From NCBI GenBank assembly GCA_031278255.1, contig JAITKU010000157.1, forward strand, positions 1-8,406: a stretch of 8,406 bases of DNA, in the 5' to 3' direction. The notes beneath the pieces were generated by a model. That model saw nothing but the letters and a program-made list of their open reading frames with translations, had not been told where the DNA came from and searched no databases. Both the position numbers and the translations under genes were made by a program. Positions 7,062-8,406 of this stretch are shown in pieces (the stretch's first letter is position 1; every line of letters starts with the position of its first letter). This DNA comes from Eubacteriales Family XIII. Incertae Sedis bacterium. GTDB taxonomy: Bacteria > Bacillota > Clostridia > Peptostreptococcales > Anaerovoracaceae.

Positions 7062-7095
7062 GATTTAACCTCCTTATTTGATTAATTGATTATCA

Positions 7096-8094
7096 TCAGC
7101 GATAGACCGCAACATTATAGCGTTCAATCTCGTCCGACACAATTGCGTCGATATGGGGATGGATGGTGTCGCCGGGCACACCGTAGGTGCTGCATGGGAC
7201 GAAGTGGCCGCCGGGTCCGTAGGTCTCGCAGGCGCGCCGCGTTTCCGCGCGAATCTCCTCTTCGGTGGAGTTCGGCCTGTCCAGACCGGCGGAGTCGAGG
7301 CCGCCCATCATCGTCATGCGTCCGCCCAGTTCCTTTTGCAGACGCACGATGTCGTTTTGCGGCAACGCGCCCTGCCATACGTCGATACCGATGTCGGCCA
7401 TATCCGAAATGATGGGTTCCAGAAAGGAATCCGCGTGGTGGATAACCAGCACGCCGCGGCTGTGGATGTAATCGTACAGTTTCTTGTAGCGCGGCTTGAA
7501 GAATTCCCGCCACGCATCCGGGTTCATGAAGAGGCTGGTTTTCATGCCCCAATCGTCGTGCGAGAGAACGGCGTCCGGCTTCAGGTGATCGATCAGGGCT
7601 TTCGCGTTGCGCATACGCGTCTCTAAAATCGCGTCGCAGAGTTCCGCGTAGGCTTCCGGTTCGAGGAGCATATTGGTCAGGGTGTCCTCGAAGCCCATCA
7701 GGAAGTGCAGGCGCTCGAAGATACCCGTACTCATCAGCACAGTCACCAGATAGTTGCTTCTGTCGATCTGCGCCGCGCGCTCCGCGGTTTCCTCCCAGCC
7801 CGTACATTTTCCCGCCGAATCGGGAATGTGCAGTTCTTCTCTCCAATTCAAGATGTCTTTGATCACGCGGTTCTCTTCCGTGTGGAAAGGCGCCGCAGCC
7901 GGCTGGTTCTCCGGCCAGATCAGCGTGACGCCCCAAGGATCGATGAACGTTTTTCCCCGCGCGACGCCGCCCCTCTCGTACAAGAGGATCGGATCGGGCA
8001 GGATCAGGGCGACGGGTTCGTACTGATTGACCAATCGATCCGGTTTTCCGTCGGGCTTGATCGTTTCCAAAAAGTTGTCTCTCGGCGATAGCAT
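7096..8094 (-). CDS. Uroporphyrinogen decarboxylase (UroD)-family protein, probable corrinoid-dependent methyltransferase
   Basis: This 332-residue cytoplasmic protein has the UroD-like TIM-barrel pattern shared by true uroporphyrinogen decarboxylases and by MtaA/MtbA-type methyltransferases. Visible landmarks are SHDDWGMKTSLFMNPDAW (about 178-195), VLVIHHADSFLEPI (H219, H220, D222), IDVWQGALP, a MMGGLDSAGLDRP stretch (262-274) and FVPCSTYGVPGDT (C301). Pairing with a corrinoid protein gene 34 bases downstream argues for methyl transfer, not haem synthesis. The His-X-Cys zinc motif of MtaA/MtbA is not present in that form: the sequence reads HHAD where HxC is expected, while C301 may match the distal cysteine. 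It therefore belongs to a less characterised branch; substrate and direction of transfer are unknown. The start is ATG 8094, with AAAGGAG at 8107-8101; the frame stays open upstream, but only through the repeat. Confidence 0.88.
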   Translation of the reverse strand: MLSPRDNFLETIKPDGKPDRLVNQYEPVALILPDPILLYERGGVARGKTFIDPWGVTLIWPENQPAAAPFHTEENRVIKDILNWREELHIPDSAGKCTGWEETAERAAQIDRSNYLVTVLMSTGIFERLHFLMGFEDTLTNMLLEPEAYAELCDAILETRMRNAKALIDHLKPDAVLSHDDWGMKTSLFMNPDAWREFFKPRYKKLYDYIHSRGVLVIHHADSFLEPIISDMADIGIDVWQGALPQNDIVRLQKELGGRMTMMGGLDSAGLDRPNSTEEEIRAETRRACETYGPGGHFVPCSTYGVPGDTIHPHIDAIVSDEIERYNVAVYR

Positions 8095-8124
8095 GAACTC
8101 CTCCTTTCGCGTTGTTCGGACTGT

Positions 8125-8173
8125 TTCAATTTTGGCTCCGTCCAAAATTGAAGCGCCAAAGGCGCACTTCAAT
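8125..8173 (+). repeat. 49-bp double-hairpin intergenic repeat, copy 2
   Basis: This is identical over 49 bases to 2528-2576. It lies 31 bases upstream of the methyltransferase start, in the leader or promoter region of the minus-strand operon. Read on the minus strand it presents ATTGAAG...GCGCC-TTT-GGCGC...TTCAAT followed by TTTTGG, which is weakly terminator-like, and the competing stem CCAAAATTGAA/TTCAATTTTGG. It also abuts a short dyad, TTCAA-TTG-TTGAA (8168-8180). No convincing -35/-10 pair for the operon is visible around it. Confidence 0.85.
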
Positions 8174-8183
8174 TGTTGAACGG

Positions 8184-8400
8184 ATGTTTTGAGGGGACAA
8201 GGGCTTCTGCGCTCCTATCCCCGTTTGCGCCGTGTGCATACGGTTGGTAGGAGCCACGCGACAACTCCCCCGCTTTAGCGGGTTAGGAGTTTACCGTCCC
8301 CGCCGCCCCTCAAAACATAGGCGTCAGTGGGGGATTGCACCCGCCACTGACAGCTTGTGAAGCTGAAACCCGCCGCCTGTAGAGGCGGGGGACTGACGCC
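8184..8400 (+). ncRNA. Candidate large structured non-coding RNA (may extend past window edge)
   Basis: About 220 bases carry no long open frame but many perfect inverted repeats. Domain 1 is closed by a 13-bp stem (8184-8196 with 8306-8318). Inside it are a 7-bp stem GCTCCTA/TAGGAGC (8211-8217, 8248-8254) topped by CCGT/ACGG (8230-8233, 8240-8243), and a two-part hairpin with AACTCC/GGAGTT outside (8263-8268, 8286-8291) and CCCGC-TTTA-GCGGG inside (8269-8282). Domain 2 is closed by GGCGTCAGT/ACTGACGCC (8320-8328, 8392-8400). It contains CAGCTT-GTG-AAGCTG (8351-8365) and CCGCCT-GTAG-AGGCGG (8373-8388). GTCAGTGG at 8323-8330 can pair instead with CCACTGAC at 8344-8351. The plus strand is preferred because unpaired stretches such as GAAAC and ACAA are A-rich in that direction; the palindromes alone do not fix the strand. 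Clostridial structured RNAs such as the raiA motif, or the guide RNA end of an IS200/IS605 TnpB element lying beyond the edge, are possible identities. I cannot match a consensus from memory. Confidence 0.55.
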
Positions 8401-8406
8401 GTCGTT

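Noticed and set aside
8343..8349. GCCACTG, resembling the B12-box core of cobalamin riboswitches, near a corrinoid operon
   Set aside because: It is on the plus strand, opposite to the operon, and the other conserved riboswitch segments are not found. A seven-base match is expected by chance in such GC-rich sequence.
8174..8406. Possible IS200/IS605 TnpB element end
   Set aside because: Hairpins with a TTTA loop are compatible with such ends, but no tnpB or tnpA coding sequence is in the window and the minus-strand frames entering from the edge stop within about 45 codons. It is kept only as an alternative identity for the RNA candidate.

Overview
The window looks like chromosomal DNA from a GC-rich, strictly anaerobic member of the Bacillota, probably an uncultured clostridial lineage. 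This is inferred from strong AAGGAG-type ribosome binding sites, a desulfoferrodoxin, a PucR-type regulator, and a corrinoid protein paired with a UroD-like methyltransferase. The genus cannot be told from the sequence alone. There is no rRNA, tRNA, CRISPR array, recognisable transposase gene or phage gene in the window.

Layout. (1) 1-488, +: the 3' part of a LysR-type regulator, cut by the window edge. (2) 711-1088, +: a complete two-iron superoxide reductase (desulfoferrodoxin) with a candidate promoter upstream and a strong terminator downstream. (3) 1209-2513, +: a membrane-anchored M23 peptidase. (4) 2514-2663: an intergenic region holding copy 1 of a 49-bp hairpin repeat and a terminator. 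(5) 2664-4551, +: psuG and psuK, a two-gene operon for pseudouridine breakdown. (6) 4690-6285, +: a PucR/CdaR-family regulator with its own promoter region, which contains palindromes. (7) 6321-6364: a terminator for the minus strand, between convergent genes. (8) 8094 down to 6423, -: a two-gene operon of a UroD-family methyltransferase and a cobalamin-binding corrinoid protein. (9) 8125-8173: copy 2 of the 49-bp repeat. (10) 8184-8400: a non-coding stretch dense in inverted repeats, best read as a large structured RNA.

How the genes work together. PsuK phosphorylates pseudouridine and PsuG splits the phosphate to uracil and ribose 5-phosphate, a salvage route for modified nucleosides from RNA turnover. 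The PucR-type gene next door is a plausible regulator of psuGK, of the convergent methyltransferase operon, or of itself. The minus-strand pair has the architecture of an anaerobic corrinoid-dependent methyl-transfer system. Its substrate cannot be read from the sequence, and no reductive activase or second methyltransferase is in the window.

The parts least explained by ordinary annotation are the non-coding ones. The 49-bp repeat occurs twice without a mismatch and can fold into two competing hairpins. The 3' end of the window holds two long closing stems (13 bp and 9 bp) with nested hairpins and at least one pair of mutually exclusive stems. These two deserve the closest second look.
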